DNA of 11,899 bases from Cellvibrionaceae bacterium (lineage in GTDB: Bacteria > Pseudomonadota > Gammaproteobacteria > Pseudomonadales > Cellvibrionaceae). The position numbers were made by a program, and so were the translations under genes. Under the pieces are notes generated by a model. That model searched no databases. It worked only from the letters and a program-made list of their open reading frames with translations, and was not told the origin of the DNA. Positions within the stretch are counted from its first letter, which is position 1; every line of letters starts with the position of its first letter. Where the stretch lies: assembly GCA_027012915.1 (NCBI GenBank), contig JALUYN010000380.1:1-11899 (forward strand). The letters are read 5' to 3'. Positions 1 to 7,480 of the stretch are shown piece after piece.

Positions 1-108
1 GGCAGTGGCTTCGGATTTCTGGCCAATCACTCTTTGGTGATGGCGTCGTATATTTCACGAGCTAACGCTGCTTTGATCGACTTGCGTGAACTCTTGTCTC
101 AAGGTTGA
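1..108 (+). CDS. C-terminal 35 residues of an unrecognised protein (5' end outside window)
   Basis: Frame 1 is open from the first base to a TGA at 106-108. The visible tail begins GSGFGFLANHSLVMAS and ends in a helix-like stretch, LIDLRELLSQG. I do not recognise the family; 35 residues are too few to assign a function. It is probably a real gene end because the stop is followed within 10 bp by a strong stem-loop (118-151) and the next gene lies on the opposite strand and converges on it. It could instead be a chance open frame, since 35 codons is short. Confidence 0.5.
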   Translation, partial: GSGFGFLANHSLVMASYISRANAALIDLRELLSQG

Positions 109-117
109 TCGTTGATA

Positions 118-151
118 AAGGCTGGGTTTCGCGATTGCTTAACCCAGCCTT
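118..151. terminator. Stem-loop between convergent genes, probable bidirectional terminator
   Basis: AAGGCTGGGTT (118-128) and AACCCAGCCTT (141-151) form a perfect 11-bp stem with a 12-nt loop. It starts 10 bp after the plus-strand stop at 108 and ends 15 bp before the minus-strand adenosine kinase stop at 167, so it is placed to end both transcripts. Neither side has a long T-run, so termination efficiency is uncertain. Confidence 0.7.
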
Positions 152-166
152 ATCGGCAGTGCTAAA

Positions 167-1165
167 TCAGGCAAATACCTGATCCATAATCTCTTTGTGT
201 TGTTCCGGGCGCAGGCGCGGACCAAACTGCGATACCACTTGCGCGGCAGCGTGGGAGGCGAGGTTGCCCGCGTCACTGAAATTGCGACCGTGGGTGATGG
301 CGTAGAGGAAGGCTCCGGCAAACATATCGCCGGCACCGTTACTGTCGACTGCGGTAATGGGGCGTGCGGCAATTTCGATATAGTCGCTACCGTCAAATAG
401 CAATGCGCCCTTGTTGCCACGAGTAATGGCAAAGGATTTGCTGATGGCTTTCAGTGCTTCGGCTGCGGCTTGGACGTCGTCGGTTTGGGTGTAGCCCATG
501 GCTTCGGCTTCATTGCAGAACAGCAGATCGACGCCATCTCCAATCATTTCTTGTAGTCCATCGCGGAAAAACTCCACCATGGCTGGGTCGGACAAGCTCA
601 GCGCGGTCTTAACGCCGGCTTGTTCGGCGCGCTCGCGCAATTCGATGGCGGCGGCACGACCCGTTTCCGACGATACCAGGTAGCCCTCGATATAGGCGTA
701 CTGGGACGTACCAATGGCTTGCGGGTGAAGTTCATTGGAGGAGACGGTTTCGCTGATGCCCAGGTGGGTATTCATGGTGCGCTCGGCGTCGGGAGTAATC
801 ATGACCAGGCATTTGCCGGTGACACCTGCCTGCAATTCGTTTTCCCGATGGTATTCAACGCCCGCGGCTTCAAGATCATTCAGATAGAAGCGCCCATTGT
901 CATCGTCGGCAACCTTGCAAGAGTAAAAGGTGTCTGCACCAAAGTAGCTGGCTGCGATGACGGTATTTGCTGCGGAGCCGCCGCTGGCGCGCTTGGAGGC
1001 AATCAGGTGGTGAGACAGATGTTGGAGTAATTCTTCTTGTCGCGCACTGTCGACCAGAGTCATCACTCCCTTCTCAATGTTCATGGTCTGTAGATCGGTA
1101 TCGGTAACTTCAATTTCGGTATCCACCAGGGCGGCACCGATGCCATAGAGGTGATATGTCGACAT
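167..1165 (-). CDS. Adenosine kinase (PfkB/ribokinase family)
   Basis: A 332-residue cytoplasmic carbohydrate/nucleoside kinase of the PfkB family, best fitting the enzymes annotated as adenosine kinase in gammaproteobacteria (adenosine + ATP to AMP, purine salvage). Seen: the glycine-rich PfkB signature SGGSAANT at 61-68, an NEAE motif at 218-221 of the metal/ATP region, and the C-terminal signature DSNGAGD at 274-280. Asp280 is the expected catalytic base and the glycines before it form the anion hole. Length is normal. I chose the ATG at 1165 because family homology begins at the following STYHLYGIG. An in-frame GTG at 1237 would add 24 unrelated residues and overlap the predicted promoter. 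The Shine-Dalgarno is weak (AAGAG). The gene is single, divergent from mrcB and convergent with the gene ending at 108. Substrate is inferred; another nucleoside or sugar (for example inosine/guanosine) cannot be excluded. Confidence 0.85.
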   Translation of the reverse strand: MSTYHLYGIGAALVDTEIEVTDTDLQTMNIEKGVMTLVDSARQEELLQHLSHHLIASKRASGGSAANTVIAASYFGADTFYSCKVADDDNGRFYLNDLEAAGVEYHRENELQAGVTGKCLVMITPDAERTMNTHLGISETVSSNELHPQAIGTSQYAYIEGYLVSSETGRAAAIELRERAEQAGVKTALSLSDPAMVEFFRDGLQEMIGDGVDLLFCNEAEAMGYTQTDDVQAAAEALKAISKSFAITRGNKGALLFDGSDYIEIAARPITAVDSNGAGDMFAGAFLYAITHGRNFSDAGNLASHAAAQVVSQFGPRLRPEQHKEIMDQVFA

Positions 1166-1214
1166 AAATTCGGCTCTTAAGTAGGTAAAAACAGTAGGTG
1201 AACAATCAGTAGCT

Positions 1215-1243
1215 ATTATGCGGAATTTCATCCACACATTAAA
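1215..1243 (-). promoter_or_regulatory. Predicted sigma-70 promoter for the adenosine kinase gene
   Basis: On the minus strand TTTAAT (complement of 1238-1243) is followed after exactly 17 bp by CATAAT (complement of 1215-1220). The -10 matches consensus at 5 of 6 positions and the -35 at 3 of 6. The leader to the ATG at 1165 would be about 43 nt. Found by eye, not by a scoring model. Confidence 0.35.
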
Positions 1244-1254
1244 CTGCGCTCGGG

Positions 1255-1502
1255 TTAACCCGCATGTTGCACCAGTACATGCGCATTTTAAGGCTTGATT
1301 CTACTATGCAAGTTTATTTTTAGTTTTGAGCCTGGTACAAACTGTTCTCTGTAACATTTGCCGGTTTTTCACTTGATCTCGCTTGATTTGAGCGCACATG
1401 CTCGCTCCGACGCTGCTACGGCAGCGTTTACGCTCACGAGTACTCTCAAATCAATCGATCTCTGCGTGAAAATTCCGCCAACTGGTGCAACATCCGGGTT
1501 AA
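1255..1502. repeat. Nested inverted repeats in the divergent intergenic region
   Basis: Outer arms: 1255-1276 and 1481-1502 are reverse complements over 22 nt with one mismatch, sharing the core ATGTTGCACCAGT read toward the centre from the left arm. Inner arms: TTGATTTGAG (1383-1392) and CTCAAATCAA (1445-1454) match perfectly. Their flanks also match imperfectly (TTTTCAC and GATC on the left have counterparts at about 1457-1474). Centre: CGCTGC-TACG-GCAGCG (1411-1426) is a perfect hairpin. The right outer arm ends 9 nt before the mrcB ATG, where no clear Shine-Dalgarno is visible. The structure could be an interspersed palindromic repeat, a MITE-like remnant or a pair of operators serving both divergent genes. 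A weak candidate mrcB promoter, TTGAGC (1326-1331) with TGTAAC (1350-1355), lies inside it. Confidence 0.6.
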
Positions 1503-1511
1503 ACTGCCGCC

Positions 1512-3848
1512 ATGACTCAATCGCGTAAATCATCCCGTTCGGGTAAACCTAAGAAAAGATCAAAAAAACCGTCGAAGCAGCCCCGCTCTGTTGGGTTCTG
1601 GGGTTGGCTTGGGCGCCTGGCCCTTATTGCTGTCGCTATTTTTGCGGGGTGGGCTTTGTACTTGGATATTCAGGTGCGGGAAAAATTCGACGGTCGCAAG
1701 TGGCAGTTGCCGGCTCAGGTTTACTCCCAGCCTTTGGAATTATTTGACGATCAGTGGCTGCGCTCCGAGGATTTGCTGCAGGAACTGCAAGCTCTCGAAT
1801 ATCAATCCGTAGGGCGGGTCAGTAAGCCAGGCCAATTTCGCAAACTCAGTTCGGGTTTTGAAATCCATACGCGCGGTTTTCAGGCGGGTAGCGATCGTGA
1901 AGAGCCGGCTCAGATTCGCGTAACACTGCGCAATGGGCAAATTAAGCGCATGGTAGCCTTCAATGGCGTTTCGAAACCATTGGTGCGCCTGGAGCCGATT
2001 CGTATAGGTGGTATTTATCCTCGTTTGCAACAGGATCGGCAGCTGGTGCAGTTACGCGATATCCCTCCGTTGTTGGGCGAAACGATTATTGCGGTGGAGG
2101 ATCATCGGTTTAGCGATCACTGGGGTGTGTCAGTCAAGGGTATCGCTCGGGCGGCTTTGGCCAATTTTCAGGCGGGTAGAATTGTTCAGGGCGGCAGCAC
2201 TCTCACGCAACAGTTAGTGAAAAACTTCTATCTGGATAGTGGTCGGCGCTTCACCCGCAAAGCCACCGAGGCGGTAATGTCGCTGTTGTTGGAGCTGCAC
2301 TATTCCAAGGCGGAAATCCTCGAAACCTATATCAACGAAGTGTATCTGGGGCAGAGTGGGCCGCGTCAGATTCACGGCTTTGGTTTGGCCGCCCGTCACT
2401 ATTTCCAAAAGGACGTTAAGGACCTGTCAGTGTCCGAGGTGGCATTGATGGTCGGGTTGGTGAAGGGGGCCAGCTATTACAACCCATGGAAGCATCCCAA
2501 GCGAGCCTTGAAGCGCCGCAATCTGGTGATTGGAGTGATGGAAGAGCAGCAGTTGATCTCTGCGAGACAGGCTCGAAGCGCCAGGGCTCAGGGGTTGGGG
2601 GTGGTGCCCTATGCCCAGCGGCGGCTGCACGCCTACCCGGCGTTTATGGATTTGGTGAAGCGACAGTTGCTGCAGGAGTACAGCATCGAACAGCTCAGCT
2701 CCGAAGGGCTTCATATCTACTCTACATTGTCGCTGCGCACGCAGAAGTCCGCAGAGCGGGTGCTGGATAAACGTTTGCTTGCGCTGGAGAAGCGTTACGG
2801 CTTATCAACCAACTCACTGCAAGGGGCTACTCTGATTGCCGCGGTAGGCAGTGGTGAGGTGGAAGCCGTTGTGGGCGACCGGAATACCGCCTTTGCCGGT
2901 TTTAATCGTGCGCTGGATGCGCGCCGCAGTATTGGTTCATTGGTGAAGCCCGCTGTTTATCTCAGTGCGTTGCGTGAGAATTATCATTTGGCTTCCCTGA
3001 TTGATGATAGCCCGGTAACCGTTGAGGGACCCGGGGGCAAACTGTGGCGTCCGAAGAATTTTGACCGGCGCTCTCATGGTGAAGTGCAGCTCTACGATGC
3101 TTTGCTGCATTCGTACAATCAGGCTACTGCGCGTTTGGGAATGCTCACCGGGTTGGAGAAAACCGCTGAGGCCTTGCGTGATTTGGGTTATTCCCGAGAT
3201 ATCCCTCAGGTGCCCTCCCTGTTGCTGGGTTCAGTGGCCATGTCGCCGCTCGATGTTCTGGGTGTCTATCACAGCTTGGCTAATGACGGAGTGTCCGCAC
3301 CCATGCGCAGTATTCGATCAGTGGTCGATGCCCAGGGTGAGCTATTGAGCCGCTATCCGCTGTCTCTTAAGTCCCATGTCGACACTCGTGCAGTGCAGTT
3401 GGTGCAGTTTGCCATGCAAGGCGTGACCCGTGAGGGCACTGCCCGAGGTTTGTATCAACATCTACCGCAGACCTTTGGGGTTGCGGGAAAAACTGGAACC
3501 AGCAATGACCAACGCGATAGCTGGTTCGCTGGCTTCAGTGCGCGTCACGTCGGGGTGGTGTGGACTGGTCGTGACGATAATGGCGAAACCCCTCTCACCG
3601 GATCTTCCGGAGCTCTGTCCGTGTGGCGGGATGTATTCATGCAATTACCTCATGATGGGCTAGCGCTGCCGCAGAGTGATGGACTTGAATACCTGTGGGT
3701 GGATGCTCAAAGTGGTGGCCTAAGCGGTGAAAACTGCCGCAATGCTCGTTTGCTGCCGTTCGCAGAAGGACATCGTCCTACTGCCAAAGCGCACTGTGAA
3801 TGGATCGAAAACCCCCTGTATCACTGGATGAAAAAATGGTTTTCATAA
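1512..3848 (+). CDS. mrcB: Penicillin-binding protein 1b, bifunctional peptidoglycan glycosyltransferase/transpeptidase
   Basis: A 778-residue class A PBP that polymerises lipid II into glycan strands and cross-links the stem peptides. It sits in the inner membrane with its domains in the periplasm. In order: a basic cytoplasmic tail (1-27), one membrane segment (about 30-51), a UB2H-type regulatory domain (about 68-150), the GT51 glycosyltransferase domain (about 175-350) and the transpeptidase domain (about 435-710). Glycosyltransferase motifs are EDHRF at 196-200 with catalytic Glu196, QGGSTLTQQ at 226-234 and NEVYLGQ at 275-281. Transpeptidase motifs are SLVK at 476-479 (acylated Ser476), SYN at 534-536 and KTGT at 660-663, so both activities look intact. 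The UB2H domain is the docking site for outer-membrane activators. The stop overlaps the next gene by 13 nt, which suggests translational coupling to a lipoprotein partner. The ATG at 1512 has no obvious Shine-Dalgarno. Confidence 0.96.
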   Translation: MTQSRKSSRSGKPKKRSKKPSKQPRSVGFWGWLGRLALIAVAIFAGWALYLDIQVREKFDGRKWQLPAQVYSQPLELFDDQWLRSEDLLQELQALEYQSVGRVSKPGQFRKLSSGFEIHTRGFQAGSDREEPAQIRVTLRNGQIKRMVAFNGVSKPLVRLEPIRIGGIYPRLQQDRQLVQLRDIPPLLGETIIAVEDHRFSDHWGVSVKGIARAALANFQAGRIVQGGSTLTQQLVKNFYLDSGRRFTRKATEAVMSLLLELHYSKAEILETYINEVYLGQSGPRQIHGFGLAARHYFQKDVKDLSVSEVALMVGLVKGASYYNPWKHPKRALKRRNLVIGVMEEQQLISARQARSARAQGLGVVPYAQRRLHAYPAFMDLVKRQLLQEYSIEQLSSEGLHIYSTLSLRTQKSAERVLDKRLLALEKRYGLSTNSLQGATLIAAVGSGEVEAVVGDRNTAFAGFNRALDARRSIGSLVKPAVYLSALRENYHLASLIDDSPVTVEGPGGKLWRPKNFDRRSHGEVQLYDALLHSYNQATARLGMLTGLEKTAEALRDLGYSRDIPQVPSLLLGSVAMSPLDVLGVYHSLANDGVSAPMRSIRSVVDAQGELLSRYPLSLKSHVDTRAVQLVQFAMQGVTREGTARGLYQHLPQTFGVAGKTGTSNDQRDSWFAGFSARHVGVVWTGRDDNGETPLTGSSGALSVWRDVFMQLPHDGLALPQSDGLEYLWVDAQSGGLSGENCRNARLLPFAEGHRPTAKAHCEWIENPLYHWMKKWFS

Positions 3849-4270
3849 GAGTTGCCTTGTTGCTTATGTTGTTGGCGGGCTGTCAGTCGGTTTCCGATCC
3901 CCGTCATGGTGCTGTTATTAGAGATACTACGGGTTCTCGTATAGATCCCAATAGTGGTCGAGCTGCCGGAGCAGAGTCCTTCTCCAGGCAGAGTGCTGAA
4001 ACTGGGCAGGCTGAAAGCGCGTTGCAGGAGTTGATGCAACAGGCTCAGCAACGTCTGCGTCAAGGTCAGTGGTGGCAAGCGATCGATACGGCGGAGAGAG
4101 GGTTGCGCATCGATCGTCGTCAGCATGGATTTTATGTAATTCTCGCTGCTGCTTATACCGGGCTTGGAAAACCAGATCGAGCGTCAGAGTTTGCCCGTCA
4201 GGGGCAGCGTTATTGCGGCGGCTCGCTGCGATCTTGTGTAATTTTTCAGCAATATTTGGGTGCAAATTAG
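3836..4270 (+). CDS. Small outer-membrane lipoprotein with TPR-like helices, probable PBP1b activator LpoP
   Basis: A 144-residue lipoprotein precursor. Residues 1-16 are a short lipoprotein signal peptide ending in the lipobox LLAGC, with Cys16 as the lipidated residue. Gln at +2 favours outer-membrane sorting. A disordered linker follows (about 17-55), then a helical region (59-125) whose pattern, GQWWQAIDTAERGL and then AAAYTGLGKPDRASEFA, resembles tetratricopeptide repeats. I chose the ATG at 3836 over an in-frame ATG at 3800. It puts the signal peptide at the N-terminus and is preceded by GGA at 3826-3828. The gene overlaps the end of mrcB by 13 nt. Pseudomonas aeruginosa LpoP is a TPR-type lipoprotein that activates PBP1b through the UB2H domain and is unrelated to E. 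coli LpoB. Architecture and position here fit LpoP, so the function is an inference from context. Two cysteines near the C-terminus (127 and 134) could form a disulfide. Confidence 0.8.
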   Translation: MVFIRVALLLMLLAGCQSVSDPRHGAVIRDTTGSRIDPNSGRAAGAESFSRQSAETGQAESALQELMQQAQQRLRQGQWWQAIDTAERGLRIDRRQHGFYVILAAAYTGLGKPDRASEFARQGQRYCGGSLRSCVIFQQYLGAN

Positions 4271-4290
4271 CCAGTGTGTCACTGTAATGG

Positions 4291-4307
4291 ACTCCTGGCG
4301 AAGGAGT
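4291..4307. other. Small hairpin downstream of the lipoprotein gene
   Basis: ACTCCT (4291-4296) and AGGAGT (4302-4307) form a perfect 6-bp stem with a 5-nt loop, 20 bp after the lipoprotein stop. No T-run follows, so it is a weak terminator candidate at best. A second tiny hairpin, CAGTG-TGT-CACTG, lies at 4272-4284. The rest of the 216-bp gap is AT-rich around 4330-4380, with -10-like hexamers TATGCT (4353-4358) and TACTAT (4374-4379) but no convincing -35, so a promoter for the next gene is likely but not pinned down. Confidence 0.3.
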
Positions 4308-4486
4308 GTGTATAACCAAGCGCAGGTTTCTGTTAATTTTTATATAACCCGTTATGCTGTCAGGTCTTTTCTCTACTATAGTTTGAGAGTTGTTGGCCGC
4401 TAGGGATGTTGCAGGTGTCATACGCGAAGTGCGCAGGCCTGCATGTGTGGCTATGGATTTCAACGATTGTGAAAGCGTAGAACTTT

Positions 4487-7105
4487 ATGACGGAATGGAG
4501 CGCAAGCGGTTCGGACTCTCTGTCAGGAGAGCCCGGTAGTGCATTAACAGAAGATGTTGTGGTCAAGCATCTCAAAGCTTGCCAAAAAACAACGGTGCAG
4601 GCCGTTGAAGAGCGTTTGCCCGCTTTTTTTAAGGCGATGATTGAGCAGCTGGAAAGCTATATTGATAACGCCAAAACCAATCAGGAATCTTCTCAAGCCA
4701 TAGACCGCCACAAACTGTTTAGGCAGCATCAGTCGGAACTGCAACGCCATATGGTCGCCTACGTTGGCGAACCCTTCGTAAAGTTCAAGCGCGGTGAACT
4801 TGATACGCAGACCGGTGAAGAGAAGTATCAGGGTGATATGCTTTCGCTGGTGGATAACAACGACCTTGAAGAAACCATTGCCATCTCCTCTATCACCAAT
4901 CGCGCGGAAAACTACTACGCTGAACAACTGTGGTGTTTGAATCAGCGTTTCTCCGTACTTAACCATGGTAAAAAGGTTGGTGATCGAGGCAATCCTGCAG
5001 GTCCAATTCAATACTGCGAAGCACTGCGTCGATGTCTGTTGAAATCCCAATTGGATACCAATACTAAAATCGTCGCCTACAAGATGTTCGATGCCCATGT
5101 ATTGACGGCGTTAGGTGATATTCTCGAAGACCTGAATGAATATCTGCGACAGCAGGGTTTCTTTCCCAATCTGAAATATCGACCGGAAGGCACTCAGGAT
5201 GCCGCGCCGCTTCCCTATGTGGAAGAGATGCCAGTGGAGCCCGTTGTACCGTCTCAGCCGGTCCAAAGTGGCAGGCCCACAACTGGGCAATCCAGAATTG
5301 CCAGTGCCTTCAGCGGTGCGGTGCCAGGTATGAGTTCTACTTCATTGCCCCCAATGCCCGCGGAAGGAACTCCGCCGCCAGTGGAGGCAGGGTTGATGCA
5401 GGCACCGGATGCTGCGCAGCCGCCCGAGCAATATCAGGGCAATCTGGTCAATGCCATTCGCATGCTGCAAGCTCATGTGGGTTCTCCTGCTGCCAATTAT
5501 TTTAGCAGTGCCCCAGAGGCGGAGGCCCCTGTAGCCGGAGGTGCTGCACAGGTTGGCCAACCACAAAACGCAGGTGCAACTGTTACGGGAGGGCCAGCCG
5601 GTGGAGTGGTCGGTGCTGAGTCAGCAGCGGCGCCGCAGGCCGCTGCTGGTGGTACAGGTGCGCCAGCAGGGCCGGGGGCGGGCCCCGTTAGTGGCAAGCC
5701 AGCAGCGGGCGGTGCCGCCGGGCCGGCCGGCCGCCAAGCAATTGTTTACAGTAATCATCAGCTGGTAGGTGCCATTCAAACCTTACAGGCTCAGGCTGTT
5801 GCAGTTGCTGGAGAAACCATAGAAGCGGCGGAGCCGGGTGAGCTCCAGCCCATGCCGGTGCGCATGATCAGTCGTCAATTGCACGACCAGTTAGTGGAAG
5901 ATGCCGGCGGTGAAGAATTGGCCATGGAATCCATGGACATGCAGACCATCGATCTGGTGGGCATGTTGTTCGAGTACATGCTTTCCGATGACAACCTGCC
6001 CAGTACCATTAAGGCCTTGTTGAGTTATTTGCACACTCCCTTTCTCAAAGTTGCATTTATCGATCGCGACTTTTTTGAGCAGGTCAATCACCCCGCACGT
6101 TTGTTGTTAAACAGCATGGCAGAGGCCGCGGTGAAATGGGTGGGCAACGACGGCAGCGACCAGTATGACCTCTACAACAAAATCAAAGCCGTCGTTTCCA
6201 AAGTACTGGACGAGTTCGAAAATGACCTGCGCATTTTTGCGGAGTTGTTGCTGGAATTCAGCAGCTACACCAAAAAAATAGCCCGTCGTCAGGAGTTGGT
6301 TGAGCGTCGAGCTCTGGAGAAAGTGCAGGGCGAAGAAAAGCTCAAAGAAGTGAAGCTGCGCGTCAACGAGGCGATCAAATCGCGTATTGATAATCGTGAA
6401 TTGCCCTCGGCGGTGCTATTGCTGTTGTTGCAGCCTTGGTCTGACTATTTGGCCTTTATTCTGTTGCGCTATGGTGAAGAGTCTGACAGCTGGCAGCGCT
6501 CCATTCAGGTAGTGGATGACCTGTTGTGGAGTATCGAGCCCAAGGAAAACAATCAGGATAAAACCCGACAGTTGGAGCTGCACGATTCTTTGAGTAAAGG
6601 TTTGGAAGTGGGCTTTGAAACCATTGGTTACGATCAAGCCAAGAGTAAGAAATTGCTCGATGCACTGTTTTCGCTGCAGAAGCTGGCATTGCAGAGCAAG
6701 AAGGCCGAACCTGCTCCGGAACCCATGCGCAATAAATTGGAATCCATGGCGGCCGAGAAGGCCGGCAAACCGAGTATTGTGGAAGAGCCTGCGACGCCGG
6801 AAGAGCTGCGTATGGTGGAAAATCTGAAGATGATCGAGTTTGGCACCTGGTTTGAATTCAAAGGTGGTAAGCGTCTGAAAGTGGCCTGGTACAACTCAAA
6901 AACACTGCATTATATGCTGGTCGACCAGATGGGTAAGAAGGTGGCAATGAAGTCCGGGTTGGAACTGGCGCGTGCCATGCTGTCGCATGAGGCCCGGGTA
7001 ATTGCCGGCAGTTCCAAACCATTCTTCGAGCGCGCGCTGGAAAACATTTTCCAAAGCCTGAATGCCAAGGCCAAAGAGGAAGAAGGTGAGGGTGGCAATG
7101 ACTGA
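4487..7105 (+). CDS. DUF1631 family protein of unknown function
   Basis: An 872-residue protein matching the DUF1631 family as I know it; no biochemical function is established to my knowledge. No signal peptide or membrane segment is visible, so it is probably cytoplasmic. In order: a helical N-terminal domain (about 20-228); a Pro/Ala/Gly-rich, probably disordered linker (about 235-416), extreme at 342-416; a long helical region (about 455-740) with a charged, coiled-coil-like stretch at 596-632; and a C-terminal domain (about 781-858) whose FGTWFEFKGGKRLKVAWY start and following VDQMGKKVA look like a small beta barrel. The linker contains a repeated motif, NLVNAIRMLQAH (319-330) and HQLVGAIQTLQAQ (424-436). 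The ATG at 4487 is fixed by an in-frame TAG at 4478. Its last 8 bases are the start of the PilZ gene, so the two are probably co-translated. The tail is acidic (KEEEGEGGND). Confidence 0.85.
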   Translation: MTEWSASGSDSLSGEPGSALTEDVVVKHLKACQKTTVQAVEERLPAFFKAMIEQLESYIDNAKTNQESSQAIDRHKLFRQHQSELQRHMVAYVGEPFVKFKRGELDTQTGEEKYQGDMLSLVDNNDLEETIAISSITNRAENYYAEQLWCLNQRFSVLNHGKKVGDRGNPAGPIQYCEALRRCLLKSQLDTNTKIVAYKMFDAHVLTALGDILEDLNEYLRQQGFFPNLKYRPEGTQDAAPLPYVEEMPVEPVVPSQPVQSGRPTTGQSRIASAFSGAVPGMSSTSLPPMPAEGTPPPVEAGLMQAPDAAQPPEQYQGNLVNAIRMLQAHVGSPAANYFSSAPEAEAPVAGGAAQVGQPQNAGATVTGGPAGGVVGAESAAAPQAAAGGTGAPAGPGAGPVSGKPAAGGAAGPAGRQAIVYSNHQLVGAIQTLQAQAVAVAGETIEAAEPGELQPMPVRMISRQLHDQLVEDAGGEELAMESMDMQTIDLVGMLFEYMLSDDNLPSTIKALLSYLHTPFLKVAFIDRDFFEQVNHPARLLLNSMAEAAVKWVGNDGSDQYDLYNKIKAVVSKVLDEFENDLRIFAELLLEFSSYTKKIARRQELVERRALEKVQGEEKLKEVKLRVNEAIKSRIDNRELPSAVLLLLLQPWSDYLAFILLRYGEESDSWQRSIQVVDDLLWSIEPKENNQDKTRQLELHDSLSKGLEVGFETIGYDQAKSKKLLDALFSLQKLALQSKKAEPAPEPMRNKLESMAAEKAGKPSIVEEPATPEELRMVENLKMIEFGTWFEFKGGKRLKVAWYNSKTLHYMLVDQMGKKVAMKSGLELARAMLSHEARVIAGSSKPFFERALENIFQSLNAKAKEEEGEGGND

Positions 7106-7448
7106 GCGGCGAGCCTTTCAGGAGCGCCGCCTACAGCCGTATGAATTGTCGCAGACGGTCGAAGTTAAGGATTTGAATCAGGGGGTATTGTTGGGCACCC
7201 TGGTCAATATTCATGAGGAAGGACTGCTGATGGTGGGGGTAGACACCATTCAAGCTGATCATGTCTATCAGGTGGCCTTGTGTCTGCCCGAGTCAGTCGG
7301 CTCTGGCACTATCGAGCTGGGCGTGGATTGTCTGTGGGTTAGAGAGGCGGAAGAGTTGACGCTGCAGTGGTCGGGTTGTCAGATTATTGATGTGTCGGAT
7401 ACTGCGCGATCTCAAATCAAAACCATGATTGAGCAACTGGGACGCTGA
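7098..7448 (+). CDS. PilZ-domain protein with a degenerate cyclic-di-GMP motif
   Basis: A 116-residue single-domain cytoplasmic protein with PilZ-like layout. It has an Arg-rich N-terminus (RRAFQERR at 4-11), a beta strand TVEVKD, then GTLVNIHEEGLLMVG (33-47) in the place of the second PilZ motif, followed by alternating strands and a C-terminal helix (about 101-114). The usual signature is RxxxR followed by D/NxSxxG. Here the arginines are spaced differently and the second motif reads N-x-H-x-x-G, with His replacing Ser, so c-di-GMP binding is uncertain. The ATG at 7098 overlaps the DUF1631 stop (ATGACTGA) and has a good Shine-Dalgarno, GAGGG at 7088-7092, five bases upstream. An earlier in-frame ATG at 7062 lies inside the DUF1631 gene and adds only a basic peptide. 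Function is unknown; the overlap suggests it works with the DUF1631 protein. Confidence 0.75.
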   Translation: MTERRAFQERRLQPYELSQTVEVKDLNQGVLLGTLVNIHEEGLLMVGVDTIQADHVYQVALCLPESVGSGTIELGVDCLWVREAEELTLQWSGCQIIDVSDTARSQIKTMIEQLGR

Positions 7449-7480
7449 GATTACTCGCTTGTCTGGTTAGGCTAAACCGG

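Noticed and set aside
620..1030. Plus-strand open frame of 136 codons opposite adenosine kinase
   Set aside because: Antisense to a clear conserved gene, with no recognisable domain; a codon-bias shadow.
1166..1237. GTG start at 1237 extending the adenosine kinase by 24 residues
   Set aside because: The extra residues do not resemble the family N-terminus and span the predicted promoter; homology starts at the ATG at 1165.
3800..3835. Upstream ATG at 3800 for the lipoprotein
   Set aside because: It would put 12 charged residues before the signal peptide; the ATG at 3836 gives a normal lipoprotein leader and has a GGA upstream.
4544..5098. Minus-strand open frame of 184 codons inside DUF1631
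   Set aside because: It lies wholly antisense to a long conserved reading frame and shows no motif or plausible start region.
5497..5740. GC-rich patch as a possible foreign insertion
   Set aside because: It is in frame and encodes the Ala/Gly/Pro linker of DUF1631; amino-acid composition alone explains the base composition.
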